Shown here: positions 33,321 through 42,276 of the stretch, piece after piece
Position numbering within the stretch: the stretch's first letter is position 1
Layout of the letters: every line of letters begins with the position of its first letter
Assembly (NCBI RefSeq): GCF_014522325.1
Contig: NZ_CP041983.1
Span: 310,001 to 374,000 of the forward strand
Direction: 5' to 3'
DNA from: Lactobacillus sp. PV012
GTDB taxonomy: Bacteria; Bacillota; Bacilli; Lactobacillales; Lactobacillaceae
DNA: 64,000 nt
The notes under the pieces: model-generated
The model's input: only the letters and a program-made list of their open reading frames with translations
Databases searched by the model: none
What the model was told of the DNA's origin: nothing
Position numbers and translations under genes: made by a program

Positions 33321-34010
33321 ATGGCTACTGAGGTATATTTAGTTCGTCATGGTGAAACAATGTTCAATCAGCTAAATAAGGTACAAGGTTGGGCAGATTC
33401 ACCGTTAACGGTTAAAGGAATTAATGATTTAAAAGTAACTGCGCGGCATCTATCACAAGTTCACTTTGATAAAATGTATAGTTCGGATTTAAAAAGAGCA
33501 ATTGATACAGTTCATTTAATTGCTGGAGAAAATAAAGTATCAAAGATTGGAAAAATCAAAAAGTTACCAGCATTTAGAGAAGTATTTTTTGGCTCCTTTG
33601 AAGGTGACGATATTAATGAAACCTGGGAGAAAATTGCCATTGCTGGAGGAATGGGACCTGAAACAGATATCGATAAAATTATCGCTACTTTAGGGATGAA
33701 AAAATTTAGACAGGCCACTAAAGAAGCTGACCCACGTCATTTAGCAGAAAATGAGCAAGAATTAGAAGAAAGAATGCAGCAAGCAATAAAGCAGTTGGGT
33801 GAAGAAACTAAAGATCTAGGGCGAGTTTTAATTGTATCGCATGGAGATTTTATTAAAACTTTGGGAACCAAATACTGGATTAATTATAATGACAAAAATA
33901 AAATTGAATTTCCAGCAAATGGCAGTGTTTCGCGTGGGATTTTACATGATAATGACCGTTTTGAAATTGTGGATTATAATGTAAAGAGTAGTGATTTAGT
34001 TAATCTATAA
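33321..34010 (+). CDS. Histidine phosphatase family protein (phosphoglycerate mutase-like)
   Basis: This is a branch-1 histidine phosphatase of 229 aa. The catalytic motif is LVRHGETMFNQ (about residue 8), with a second conserved histidine in IVSHGDFIKT (about residue 175). The remaining sequence is divergent and lacks the RHYGAL block of true glycolytic phosphoglycerate mutases, so it is probably a broad phosphatase. AAGAGGAG lies upstream. It starts a tight group with a CDF transporter (15-nt gap) and two small genes. Confidence 0.88.
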   Translation: MATEVYLVRHGETMFNQLNKVQGWADSPLTVKGINDLKVTARHLSQVHFDKMYSSDLKRAIDTVHLIAGENKVSKIGKIKKLPAFREVFFGSFEGDDINETWEKIAIAGGMGPETDIDKIIATLGMKKFRQATKEADPRHLAENEQELEERMQQAIKQLGEETKDLGRVLIVSHGDFIKTLGTKYWINYNDKNKIEFPANGSVSRGILHDNDRFEIVDYNVKSSDLVNL

Positions 34011-34024
34011 TTTTGAGGAAAAAC

Positions 34025-34930
34025 ATGGATAAAAAATCTAGCTTAGCATATTTTTGGGTAACAGTTTTAAATATTCTGATTACGGTGGCAGAATTTATTG
34101 GAGGTGCTCTTTCAGGTTCATTAGCATTGTTATCAGATGCAGTGCATAACTTGAGTGATGTTGGTTCAATAATTTTAGCCTTTGTAGCTAATTTGATTGC
34201 TAGAAGAAAAAGAAATGAAAGCAAAACTTTTGGTTATGAACGTGCAGAAATTTTGGCGGCTTTTACCAATGGAATTATTTTGATTATCATTAGTATTTTT
34301 TTGCTAGTAGAAGGAATCAGACGTTTTTCTCATCCTGAAGTTATTAAGAGTGGCATCATGCTATGGGTAGCGCTAATTGGGTTAGCAGCTAATGTGGTTT
34401 CGATGTTGATAGTGGCAAGGGATGCAAAGAAAAGTTTAAATGCACGGGCAACTTTTTTAAATATGATGTCAGATGCATTGACAAGTATTGCTGTAGTGGT
34501 AGGAGCAATTATAATCGCAATTTGGAAAGTAGAATGGATTGATCCGGTATTAACAATTGCAGCTTCATTATTTTTACTGAATGAAGCATATAAAGTTACA
34601 ATCAAGGCAGCTAATATTTTAATGGAGACCAACCCTAGCATTGATTTAAATGAAGTAAGTAAGATAATTTTAAAGTTTCCAGAAGTTAAAAATGTTCATC
34701 ACATGCACGTTTGGCAATATTCTGAAGATATGACCATGCTGGATGCCCACATTAATGTCGATGGTAAAATGGATGCTGCAAGTTTAGATAATCTTTATGG
34801 TGAAATTGAAGAAAAACTCAAAACTTTGGGAATAAACCACGTAACTTTACAAGCAGAATGTATTCGCGGAAAAAACGATGCAATGTTAGCTGAGAGAATA
34901 AGTGAAGGAGACGATTGTAATGAAAATTGA
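34025..34930 (+). CDS. Cation diffusion facilitator (CDF) family metal exporter
   Basis: This 301-aa membrane protein exports divalent metals such as zinc in exchange for protons. It has about six membrane segments. LSDAVHNLSD in the second segment gives the HxxxD metal site, and a partner site lies in MMSDALTS. The cytoplasmic C-terminal domain contains HHMHVWQYSEDMTMLDAHINV. It belongs to the CzcD/ZitB branch. The ATG at 34025 has GAGGA upstream and is preferred over a TTG 12 nt earlier. Its stop overlaps the next gene by 11 nt. Confidence 0.92.
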   Translation: MDKKSSLAYFWVTVLNILITVAEFIGGALSGSLALLSDAVHNLSDVGSIILAFVANLIARRKRNESKTFGYERAEILAAFTNGIILIIISIFLLVEGIRRFSHPEVIKSGIMLWVALIGLAANVVSMLIVARDAKKSLNARATFLNMMSDALTSIAVVVGAIIIAIWKVEWIDPVLTIAASLFLLNEAYKVTIKAANILMETNPSIDLNEVSKIILKFPEVKNVHHMHVWQYSEDMTMLDAHINVDGKMDAASLDNLYGEIEEKLKTLGINHVTLQAECIRGKNDAMLAERISEGDDCNEN

Positions 34931-35198
34931 TACTGATGAATTAAAGTCTCAAATTAAAAAAGAGGCAACCCAGTTAGCTAGTTTAGCAAAAAAACAAGCC
35001 GAAAGTTTCCACAAAAATCAATGGCCAACAATTAAAGCAGCTATTGCGCAAGGAGCTAATAAAGTTAATAAGGCAACTGATGGAAAAGGCCAAGAAATTT
35101 TAAAGAAATCTAAGCAAGTATTTAAAGATGGGGTGCGAGCTTTAGATCAAAAAGTTAATGGAAGCAGTGTCCATCGAGATAAAAATGAGGATGAATAA
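34920..35198 (+). CDS. Small basic helical protein of unknown function
   Basis: This 92-aa protein has no membrane segment and is rich in Lys, Gln and Ala in a helical pattern (KKQAESFHKNQWPTIKAAIA), with a charged C-terminus. No known family is recognised. The start is ATG 34920, with AAGGAG 9 nt upstream, overlapping the end of the CDF gene. The next gene begins on its stop codon. Tight coupling suggests cotranscription with the metal exporter and the small membrane protein. Confidence 0.7.
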   Translation: MKIDTDELKSQIKKEATQLASLAKKQAESFHKNQWPTIKAAIAQGANKVNKATDGKGQEILKKSKQVFKDGVRALDQKVNGSSVHRDKNEDE

Positions 35199-35425
35199 TG
35201 AGTAATATATGGGTTAGTATTATTGTATTAGTAGTGGGCTTATGGGATCTTTATACAGCCTGGAAAAGACGACTAAATAAGAAATTAATTGCAGAAAAGA
35301 AAATTACTTTTACTGGTCAGGATAAAGTTAGCAAGATGAAATATCCAACAGGTGGAGAAAAGAGCTTTTTAATTTTAGGCATTATTTTCACAATTACAGG
35401 AATAGTTATGTTAGTGATACACTAG
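35198..35425 (+). CDS. Small membrane protein of unknown function
   Basis: This 75-aa protein has two membrane segments, one at residues 4-20 (WVSIIVLVVGLWDLY) and one at about 54-73 (FLILGIIFTITGIVMLVI), separated by a basic loop. The ATG overlaps the previous stop codon by one base, so translation is probably coupled. No function can be assigned. It is followed 13 nt later by a phosphoglycerate mutase. Confidence 0.7.
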   Translation: MSNIWVSIIVLVVGLWDLYTAWKRRLNKKLIAEKKITFTGQDKVSKMKYPTGGEKSFLILGIIFTITGIVMLVIH

Positions 35426-35437
35426 ATAGGATAAAAA

Positions 35438-36115
35438 GTGGCAAAATTAGTTTTGGTAAGACATGGCGAGAGTGTGGCAAATGCAGAAAACGTCTATACA
35501 GGATGGAATGATGTTGCATTAAGTAAAAAAGGAATTTTACAAGCAAAAGAAGCAGGAAGAATTATCAGCAACTTAAAGGACTTCTCACCTACCCATATTC
35601 ACACTTCTTTGTTATCGCGAGCAATTATTACTGCCAATATTATTGCGGAAATTGGGGGCTTTTTGTGGCTCCCAATTACTAAAACATGGCGCTTAAATGA
35701 AAGACACTATGGGGCACTCAAAGGAATTAATAAAGAAGAATCAAAACGAATTTTTGGGATTGAACAAGTAAAAGAATGGCGACGTGGGTTTGATAGTGTA
35801 CCACCCAAATTAGAAAATAATTCCCCAGACCGTCGTTATCAATTTTTAGATCCAAAATTAATTCCTAGAGCTGAAAGTTTGCACCAAACTCAAAAAAGAT
35901 TAATGCCCTATTTTGAAGATCAAATTGCTCCTTACTTGGTAGCTGGTCAGGATCAATTAATTGTTGCTCATGGCTCAAGTTTAAGAGCCTTGATTAAAAA
36001 GTTAGAGAACATAGATAATCATGAAATTTTAAACCTAGAAGTTCCTAATGCCCAACCAATAGTTTATGAATTTGATAAGCAGTTAAATATTAAAGATAAA
36101 AAGATTTTTTCTTAA
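35438..36115 (+). CDS. gpmA: 2,3-bisphosphoglycerate-dependent phosphoglycerate mutase
   Basis: This enzyme interconverts 3- and 2-phosphoglycerate in glycolysis. The protein is 225 aa. The catalytic motif LVRHGESVANAENVYTGWND (residues 5-24), the RHYGALKG substrate block (about residue 89) and the second histidine in VAHGSSLRALIK are all present. The start is GTG, with TAGGATA as a weak ribosome-binding site. Compared with the usual enzyme, the 150s region is somewhat divergent, so it may be a second, non-major paralogue of glycolytic GpmA. Confidence 0.88.
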   Translation: MAKLVLVRHGESVANAENVYTGWNDVALSKKGILQAKEAGRIISNLKDFSPTHIHTSLLSRAIITANIIAEIGGFLWLPITKTWRLNERHYGALKGINKEESKRIFGIEQVKEWRRGFDSVPPKLENNSPDRRYQFLDPKLIPRAESLHQTQKRLMPYFEDQIAPYLVAGQDQLIVAHGSSLRALIKKLENIDNHEILNLEVPNAQPIVYEFDKQLNIKDKKIFS

Positions 36116-36208
36116 TTCAGCTAGTATCCTTTGATTGATAGTGTAGAAAGTCAATTATTATGATAAAATTCAATAGTGATTAAGACTATTAATAAATGGA
36201 GAAAATAG

Positions 36209-37144
36209 ATGCGTAAAATATTTTTATTGAGGGGAGCACCGGGTTCTGGCAAATCTTCTTTTATTGCTCGCCACCATCTACAACCATACGCAATTTCTCG
36301 TGATGAAGTACGTTTGCTTTTAGCAGATTTAACAGTATTTTATGAAAAAAAGTATGATTATCTTCATCAAGTAGTACCACGCTACGCTAATAAAAAGGCA
36401 ACTGCTTTAGTTGATGAATTTGTAGAAGAAAAAATGAAGCGTGGGGAAACTGTGATAGTAGATGGAACTCATATTACGCCGGAATCAATTGAACACTTTA
36501 AGCCTTGGGTGGATAAATATCATTATGAATTGTTTGTGGTAGATTTGATGTATCACAATACTTTAGATGGATTACTACGTCGCAATCGGACACGAATGCA
36601 TTATGATTGGGTTAAGCCAGAAGTGGTTAAAATGATGTATAACGAATACATTGCACATCCAGAAATTCCAGATTGGGCCTTTTCAATTTTACCAACGGGG
36701 ATGGAACACGCTTTAAGTCAAAAAGAAAAAAATCTTGACCATTATGCCCATGTAATTTGTGTCCCAGATAAGGTAAAACCTGAACATTTTCCTAGTGTTC
36801 ATATTTCGAATTTTTATTTTTCATTTAATGATAAATTTAACGCAGAGTATGGAACTTATCGAAATGTAATTCCTTTAGCTAAGACAGCTCAAGAAGCTAT
36901 TAAAGATTTTAAATTACCATTTTTTGTGTTTAAATTTCATCGAAAGCACTTTTTGATTTCTGCTTATCCAATTCGTAATGAGATGTTAGATCCAATCAGA
37001 AAGGTTAAAGGTGTTTGGAGCTATTCCACAGGTTTATATAATATTGGAGATTTTGTTAAGGAATTTCCAGAGAATAAGCATCAACATGTTCATCAATTCA
37101 ATTTATCAAAAATTGATCCAACCCGCTTATTGCACATTTGGTAA
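36209..37144 (+). CDS. P-loop kinase, polynucleotide-kinase-like, with unknown C-terminal domain
   Basis: This 311-aa protein begins with a P-loop, LLRGAPGSGKSSF (residues 5-17). A SRDEVR motif follows, then VIVDGTHITPE and a lid-like RRNRTR segment, a layout shared with T4 polynucleotide kinase-type and Zeta-toxin-like kinases. Residues from about 190 to the end (for example YFSFNDKFNAEYGTYRNVIP and FFVFKFHRKHFLISAYP) are not recognised. The gene stands alone behind an extended -10 promoter (TGATAAAAT, 36161-36169) and ends in a bidirectional terminator. No antitoxin-like partner is adjacent. The substrate is unknown; RNA repair kinase is one possibility. Confidence 0.72.
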   Translation: MRKIFLLRGAPGSGKSSFIARHHLQPYAISRDEVRLLLADLTVFYEKKYDYLHQVVPRYANKKATALVDEFVEEKMKRGETVIVDGTHITPESIEHFKPWVDKYHYELFVVDLMYHNTLDGLLRRNRTRMHYDWVKPEVVKMMYNEYIAHPEIPDWAFSILPTGMEHALSQKEKNLDHYAHVICVPDKVKPEHFPSVHISNFYFSFNDKFNAEYGTYRNVIPLAKTAQEAIKDFKLPFFVFKFHRKHFLISAYPIRNEMLDPIRKVKGVWSYSTGLYNIGDFVKEFPENKHQHVHQFNLSKIDPTRLLHIW

Positions 37145-37178
37145 CAAAAAACTACACAAAGATTTGTGTAGTTTTTTA
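37145..37178. terminator. Bidirectional terminator
   Basis: AAAAAACTACACAAA and TTTGTGTAGTTTTTT form a perfect stem around a 2-nt centre. It lies between the kinase-like gene and the convergent peptidase gene. Confidence 0.9.
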
Positions 37179-37182
37179 TTCA

Positions 37183-38532
37183 TTAAAATTTAGTTGCCAA
37201 AGCACCCATTGGATCCCATGGAGAAAGTTGAATAGGATTTTTACTGCCTTCTTCAAAGGCTTTCTTTAAATCTTCAGAGAGGTATTTTTTGTTAATAACA
37301 GCTTGATAAACAAAATTATCAAACCAATCATCACTCATTACAAAGTAGCCTTTAAAACCAGGTTTTTCACCCCATGAGTTTTCAATCTTCCATTTAGTAG
37401 GTTTACCATCAACTAAGTCTACGCCGGTGATTACCATTGCATGATCCATTAAGGATTCGCCAGAGTTCAAACGATCAGCTTTTGACATATCAAAGTCAAC
37501 GTTGAATAGCTCGTCACGTCGATATAATTTGGTATCTAGTAAACCTGCTTGACGTTCTGAATCTTTAACAACGTTAGAACCAAACCAAACAACTTCACCA
37601 TTTTTTAATTGTTCAATAATTAGGTTTTTCATTTCATCAATTGGTAAGTTCAAGTGACGAACTTGACGTCCACCTTTAACATTTCCTAAATATTCAACTG
37701 AGAAAACCTTATGGAATGGTTTATCTTCTGTAGGTGCGTTAATAGTTGAGATGTATTGACTTAAATCCCAGCCAACATACTTTTTAAAGAAATCTTGTGG
37801 GGTTAAGTTAGGATCACGGTGGAAGTTTTTATCATCATCGCGATATTCAAAATCGAAGGTAGTAGGTGGCACTCCCAAAGAAATTGCCAAAATTCGATAA
37901 ACTTCTTCTAGCATTTCATCTTTGCGATTTTGGATTTCTTCATCTGATTTACCCTCTTGAACCATTTTACGTAATTCAAGTCCGTCTTTACGAAGTAAAG
38001 TATTTAAAGTGTCATTTAAAGCACGAGAATTAGTGGCATTGGCAGTTTCAGGATAAGCAGATTTTGGTACAATACCATATTTTTCAATAATTCCACAGAG
38101 CATATCCCATTGCCCACCATCTTGTTGTGGAGTAGTAAATAAAAATGCTACCTTACGGTCATCTAAATCTTTATCTGCAGTTTCAATGACATTTTCAAAG
38201 AACCAGTTAGATTTTTCAAATTTATCCCAAAAGTTAGTGTAGTTTTGAGATAATTCAAAATCCTTGATCTTAAATTCTTTTTGAATTGAGTGACGCATTG
38301 TGTTCAAAGCACTAAACATCCAGCAGCGTCCAGATTGTTTTTGATTAGCAACTTTTCCAGTGTCGATTTCAATTGAAAATGTAGGTTCTAAGTTGATCTT
38401 AGTTTCTAAACTTTGGCTGGCCTTATAAATACCGTTTTCTTGAGCGGCACGGCTGGCAATTCGATTAGAACGACTAGACTTAAAATCTTTTTTAAAGTTT
38501 TTAATCTTGTCAGATGTGATTTCTTTTGTCAT
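37183..38532 (-). CDS. C1B-family cysteine peptidase (aminopeptidase C-like)
   Basis: This 449-aa cytoplasmic peptidase belongs to the bleomycin hydrolase/PepC family, which releases amino acids or cleaves peptides during growth on protein. The catalytic cysteine is in KQSGRCWMFSALN (about residue 71), the histidine in DHAMVITGVD (about 366) and the asparagine in WKIENSWGE (about 387). Lactobacilli carry several paralogues (PepC aminopeptidase, PepE/PepG endopeptidases), and I cannot tell which this is. AGGAGG lies 8 nt before the ATG, with an extended -10 element TG-G-TATAAA (38566-38574, minus strand). Confidence 0.9.
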   Translation of the reverse strand: MTKEITSDKIKNFKKDFKSSRSNRIASRAAQENGIYKASQSLETKINLEPTFSIEIDTGKVANQKQSGRCWMFSALNTMRHSIQKEFKIKDFELSQNYTNFWDKFEKSNWFFENVIETADKDLDDRKVAFLFTTPQQDGGQWDMLCGIIEKYGIVPKSAYPETANATNSRALNDTLNTLLRKDGLELRKMVQEGKSDEEIQNRKDEMLEEVYRILAISLGVPPTTFDFEYRDDDKNFHRDPNLTPQDFFKKYVGWDLSQYISTINAPTEDKPFHKVFSVEYLGNVKGGRQVRHLNLPIDEMKNLIIEQLKNGEVVWFGSNVVKDSERQAGLLDTKLYRRDELFNVDFDMSKADRLNSGESLMDHAMVITGVDLVDGKPTKWKIENSWGEKPGFKGYFVMSDDWFDNFVYQAVINKKYLSEDLKKAFEEGSKNPIQLSPWDPMGALATKF

Positions 38533-38675
38533 AATAAAAACCTCCTAATAGTTAATTATAAGTATTTTATACCATTGAAATTAATAGGTCTAATTTAATT
38601 TTGTGAAAATTTGTATTTTTTGCATAAAGAAATACGTTAGAATTAAATCAGAATTAAGCAAAGGTAGGAAGTAAA

Positions 38676-39227
38676 ATGCATAAAAGAGGATTTGAAATTG
38701 TCTCAAAGTATAAGGATGCTAATCTAACATTGCCTAGACGCCAAACTATTGCTAGTGCAGGATATGATTTTGAAGCGGCGCAAGATGTGGTGATCCCTTC
38801 AATTTGGCGCTTTAATTTTGTGCGGATTTTTAGATTAATTAGAAATCACCATGAAGTAAATGAGCATGACTGCAAATTAGCAGCAGAGATCTTAAGACCT
38901 TTTTTGGTACCGACAGGAATAAAATGTTATATGCCAGACGATGAAGTGTTAATCTTAGCTAATCGTTCATCGAATACTTTTAAAAGAAATGTGACTTTAC
39001 CAAATGGAATTGGTGTAATTGATAGTGACTATTATAATAATGAAAATAATGAAGGAGAAATTTATTTTCAGCTATTAAATTATGGGGTTAAACCTCTAAA
39101 AATAAAAAAGGGTGAACGTATTGGACAGGGAATTTTTCTCCCTTATTTAAAAGCAGATAATGATGAGCCAATTATTAGAAAAAGAGATGGTGGATTTGGT
39201 TCTTCTGGATTAGGAAGGAATAGTTAA
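38676..39227 (+). CDS. dut: dUTP diphosphatase (dUTPase), with insertions
   Basis: dUTPase hydrolyses dUTP to dUMP, keeping uracil out of DNA. The trimeric-family motifs are visible: SAGYDFEA (motif 1), NRSSNTFKRN (motif 2), PNGIGVIDSDYYNNENNEGEIYF (motif 3, with five or so extra residues before GEI), KKGERIGQGIF (motif 4) and GGFGSSGLG (motif 5). At 183 aa it is longer than the usual 145-150. A basic insert (IWRFNFVRIFRLIRNHHE) lies after motif 1. The radA start overlaps the stop by one base. Confidence 0.9.
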   Translation: MHKRGFEIVSKYKDANLTLPRRQTIASAGYDFEAAQDVVIPSIWRFNFVRIFRLIRNHHEVNEHDCKLAAEILRPFLVPTGIKCYMPDDEVLILANRSSNTFKRNVTLPNGIGVIDSDYYNNENNEGEIYFQLLNYGVKPLKIKKGERIGQGIFLPYLKADNDEPIIRKRDGGFGSSGLGRNS

Positions 39228-40606
39228 TGGCAAAAGTTAAAACTCAATATAAATGTAGAAGTTGTGGATATATTTCTGCCTCATATTTGGGGCGTTGTCC
39301 TAATTGTGGGGCCTGGAATCAGTTTGAAAAAGAAAGTATTCAAAGCTCTAAGACTTCTACTAAAGCAACTCCCAGTCGTTTAATGACCAAAGTAGGATTA
39401 AATGAGCCAGTAAAACTTAATGAAGTAAAGGCAGAAAAAGAAACACGAATTAAGACAGAATTTGAAGAGTTAAATCGGGTTTTAGGTGGAGGAATTGTGC
39501 CGGGATCACTTGTACTAATTGGTGGAGATCCAGGAATTGGTAAGTCGACTTTAATGTTACAAATCATGGGTGCAATTGCAAAGAAACACAAAGTTTTGTA
39601 TGTTTCAGGAGAAGAGTCAGCAAGTCAAATTAAGATGAGAGCTGATCGTTTAAATGTGGCTGAGTCGGGGATGCTTTTGTACCCAGAGACAAATATGGAA
39701 AATATTCGGCATCAGATTGATGAAATAAAGCCGAAATTTTTAGTAATTGATTCTATTCAAACGATGAACGAACCGAGTCTTGATTCGGTGGTAGGATCAG
39801 CTGCCCAGGTCAAAGAAGTTACCAATGAATTAATGAAGATTGCAAAAAATGATGAAATTACAGTTTTTGTAGTTGGACATGTGACCAAGGAAGGGGCAAT
39901 TGCTGGGCCAAAGATTTTAGAACATATGGTAGATACTGTTTTGTATTTTGAAGGAGATGGGCATCATGCTTATCGAATGTTACGGTCTGTAAAAAATCGT
40001 TTTGGAGCCACTAATGAAATGGGGATGTTTGAAATGGAAAATGAAGGATTAAAAGAAGTAACTAATCCGTCAGAAATTTTCCTAGATGAACGTTTACCTG
40101 ATTCAACTGGTTCAGCAATTGTAGTGTCGTTAGAAGGAACAAGGCCCATTATGGCTGATATTCAGGCATTAGTAGCGCCCACTGCTTTTGGTTATGCCAA
40201 AAGGACTACTTCTGGACTTGATTATAATCGTGTTGCCCTTTTGTTAGCTGTGCTTGAAAAAAGAGGTAACTTAATGTTACAGAATCAAGATGCTTTTTTA
40301 ACGGCAACAGGTGGAATTAAATTAAATGAACCAGCAATTGATTTAGCTATTGCAATGGCAGTGGCTTCTAGTTATAAAAATGAAGGAATTCCTGCAACAG
40401 ATTGCTTTGTGGGAGAAATCGGCTTGACGGGTGAAGTTAGAAGAGTCAATCAAATTCAAGCAAGAGTTAATGAAGCCGCAAAGATAGGCTTTAAACGAAT
40501 TTTTATTCCCCGTCATAATTTATCAACTGACCTTAAAAATCGAACCGATATTGAAGTAATAGGAATTTCAAGTTTAGCCCAAGCTTTAAAGCTAGTTTTT
40601 GGATAA
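39227..40606 (+). CDS. radA: DNA repair protein RadA
   Basis: RadA (Sms) is a RecA-like branch-migration factor in recombination and transformation. The protein is 459 aa. It has an N-terminal zinc finger (CRSCGY...CPNCGAW), Walker A GGDPGIGKST (about residue 105), the RadA-specific KNRFG motif (about residue 260) and a C-terminal Lon-like S16 domain. The start overlaps dut. In B. subtilis radA lies after clpC; here it precedes gltX. Confidence 0.96.
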   Translation: MAKVKTQYKCRSCGYISASYLGRCPNCGAWNQFEKESIQSSKTSTKATPSRLMTKVGLNEPVKLNEVKAEKETRIKTEFEELNRVLGGGIVPGSLVLIGGDPGIGKSTLMLQIMGAIAKKHKVLYVSGEESASQIKMRADRLNVAESGMLLYPETNMENIRHQIDEIKPKFLVIDSIQTMNEPSLDSVVGSAAQVKEVTNELMKIAKNDEITVFVVGHVTKEGAIAGPKILEHMVDTVLYFEGDGHHAYRMLRSVKNRFGATNEMGMFEMENEGLKEVTNPSEIFLDERLPDSTGSAIVVSLEGTRPIMADIQALVAPTAFGYAKRTTSGLDYNRVALLLAVLEKRGNLMLQNQDAFLTATGGIKLNEPAIDLAIAMAVASSYKNEGIPATDCFVGEIGLTGEVRRVNQIQARVNEAAKIGFKRIFIPRHNLSTDLKNRTDIEVIGISSLAQALKLVFG

Positions 40607-40618
40607 CAAGATAAACAA

Positions 40619-40647
40619 TTGAACTTTTTTATGAGAAAAGTTAAACT
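40619..40647 (+). promoter_or_regulatory. Candidate gltX promoter
   Basis: TTGAAC (40619-40624) and TAAACT (40642-40647) have a 17-bp spacer, 41 nt before the gltX start. A small AACTTTT/AAAAGTT inverted repeat lies inside the spacer. Confidence 0.5.
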
Positions 40648-40687
40648 TAAAGAGACACATTTATAAAGAATGAAAGAGGCGCTTTAA

Positions 40688-42187
40688 TTGGCTAAGAAAA
40701 AGATTCGTGTACGTTATGCACCAAGTCCTACTGGACACTTACATATTGGTAATGCACGTACTGCATTATTTAATTATTTGTTTGCACGTCATAACAAAGG
40801 AAAAATGATCCTTCGAATTGAAGATACTGACCAAAAACGTAATGTTGAAGGTGGATCTAAATCTCAAATGGAGAATCTTCATTGGCTTGGGATTGATTGG
40901 GATGAAGGTCCAGATATTGGTGGAGATTACGGCCCATATAGACAGTCTGAAAGAAAAGATATCTATAACAAATACATTCAGCAATTACTTGATGAAGGTA
41001 AAGCATACTATTCTTATAAGACTGAAGAAGAACTTGAAGAGCAACGTGAAGAACAACGTGCAATGGGAATTGCCCCTCATTATGTTTATGAATATGAAGG
41101 CATGACTGCAGATGAAATTAAGCAAGCTCAAGAAAAGGCAGCCGCAAAAGGTATTACTCCTGTCGTAAGAATTCATATTCCAGAACATCGAACTTATGCA
41201 TGGGATGATATGGTTAAAGGAAAAGTTTCTTTTGAATCAGATACTATTGGTGGCGATTTTGTTATTCAAAAGCGTGACGGAATGCCAACTTATAACTTTG
41301 CTGTAGTAATAGATGATCACTTAATGGAAATTACTCATGTTTTACGTGGGGATGACCATGTGGCTAATACTCCTAAGCAATTGGTAGTATATGAAGCGCT
41401 TGGATGGGATGCACCTAAATTTGGTCATATGACATTGATCATTAATTCTGAAACTGGTAAGAAACTTTCAAAACGTGATGAATCAGTTCTCCAATTTATT
41501 GAACAATATCGTGAACTTGGTTATTTACCAGATGCAATGTTCAATTTTATAACTTTGCTTGGTTGGTCACCTGTTGGAGAAAGCGAAATTTTTTCAAAGA
41601 GAGAATTAATTAAATCTTTTGACCCAGATCGTCTTTCTAAGTCACCAGCTGCTTTTGACCAAAAGAAATTAGAGTGGATTAACAATCAATATGTAAAGAA
41701 TGCTGATCGTGATGTATTGTTAGATTTAGCTTTAAATAATTTGCAACAAGCAGGTCGTGTAGGTGAAGAAATCAGTCCAGAAAAAATGGAATGGATTCGT
41801 CAGTTAGTGAATATTTATGCTGTTCAAATGTCTTATACTCAACAAATTGTTGATTTTTCTAAAATTTTCTTTGAAGAAGAACCAAAGCTTACTGCAGAAG
41901 AAATTGAAGAAATTAAAAATGATGATGCTCGTCCAGTAATTGAAGAATTCAAGAAACAACTTGATTTAATTCCTCGTTTCACTGCTGTTCAAGTTATGAA
42001 TGCAATTCAAGCTACTCGTAAACAAACTGGGGTAAAGGGAAGAAAACTCTTTATGCCAATTAGAATTGCTGCTACTCGTTCAATGGTGGGACCTGGAATT
42101 GGAGAAGCCCTTGAATTAATGGGTAAAGATAAAGCAATGAAGCACATTGATTTGACTTTAAAGCAATTGGATGAAGAAAATATTTAG
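40688..42187 (+). CDS. gltX: Glutamate-tRNA ligase
   Basis: GluRS charges tRNA-Glu and, in bacteria lacking GlnRS, also tRNA-Gln before amidation. The protein is 499 aa, class I. The HIGH-type signature is [16 protein letters not shown] (residues 10-25) and the KMSKS-type loop is KLSKRDES (about residue 258). The C-terminal anticodon-binding domain ends near [13 protein letters not shown]. The start is TTG at 40688, with AAAGAGG upstream. No T-box leader is seen. Confidence 0.97.
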   Translation: MAKKKIRVRYAPSPTGHLHIGNARTALFNYLFARHNKGKMILRIEDTDQKRNVEGGSKSQMENLHWLGIDWDEGPDIGGDYGPYRQSERKDIYNKYIQQLLDEGKAYYSYKTEEELEEQREEQRAMGIAPHYVYEYEGMTADEIKQAQEKAAAKGITPVVRIHIPEHRTYAWDDMVKGKVSFESDTIGGDFVIQKRDGMPTYNFAVVIDDHLMEITHVLRGDDHVANTPKQLVVYEALGWDAPKFGHMTLIINSETGKKLSKRDESVLQFIEQYRELGYLPDAMFNFITLLGWSPVGESEIFSKRELIKSFDPDRLSKSPAAFDQKKLEWINNQYVKNADRDVLLDLALNNLQQAGRVGEEISPEKMEWIRQLVNIYAVQMSYTQQIVDFSKIFFEEEPKLTAEEIEEIKNDDARPVIEEFKKQLDLIPRFTAVQVMNAIQATRKQTGVKGRKLFMPIRIAATRSMVGPGIGEALELMGKDKAMKHIDLTLKQLDEENI

Positions 42188-42202
42188 TAAGCTTTCAAAG
42201 TT

Positions 42203-42231
42203 AAAAGCCACGTGAAAACGTGGCTTTTTTG
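42203..42231 (+). terminator. Intrinsic terminator after gltX
   Basis: AAAGCCACGT-gaaa-ACGTGGCTTT with a run of six T residues. Confidence 0.92.
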
Positions 42232-42276
42232 GTAAAATAGAAAATAGAAATTTATTCAAGGAAAGAAGGCTTGAGT

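Noticed and set aside
36209..37144. Zeta-type toxin of a toxin-antitoxin pair
   Set aside because: No small antitoxin-like gene is next to it and its flanks are terminators or unrelated genes.
40622..40643. AACTTTT/AAAAGTT hairpin after radA taken as a terminator
   Set aside because: No T-run follows and it lies within the spacer of the gltX promoter.
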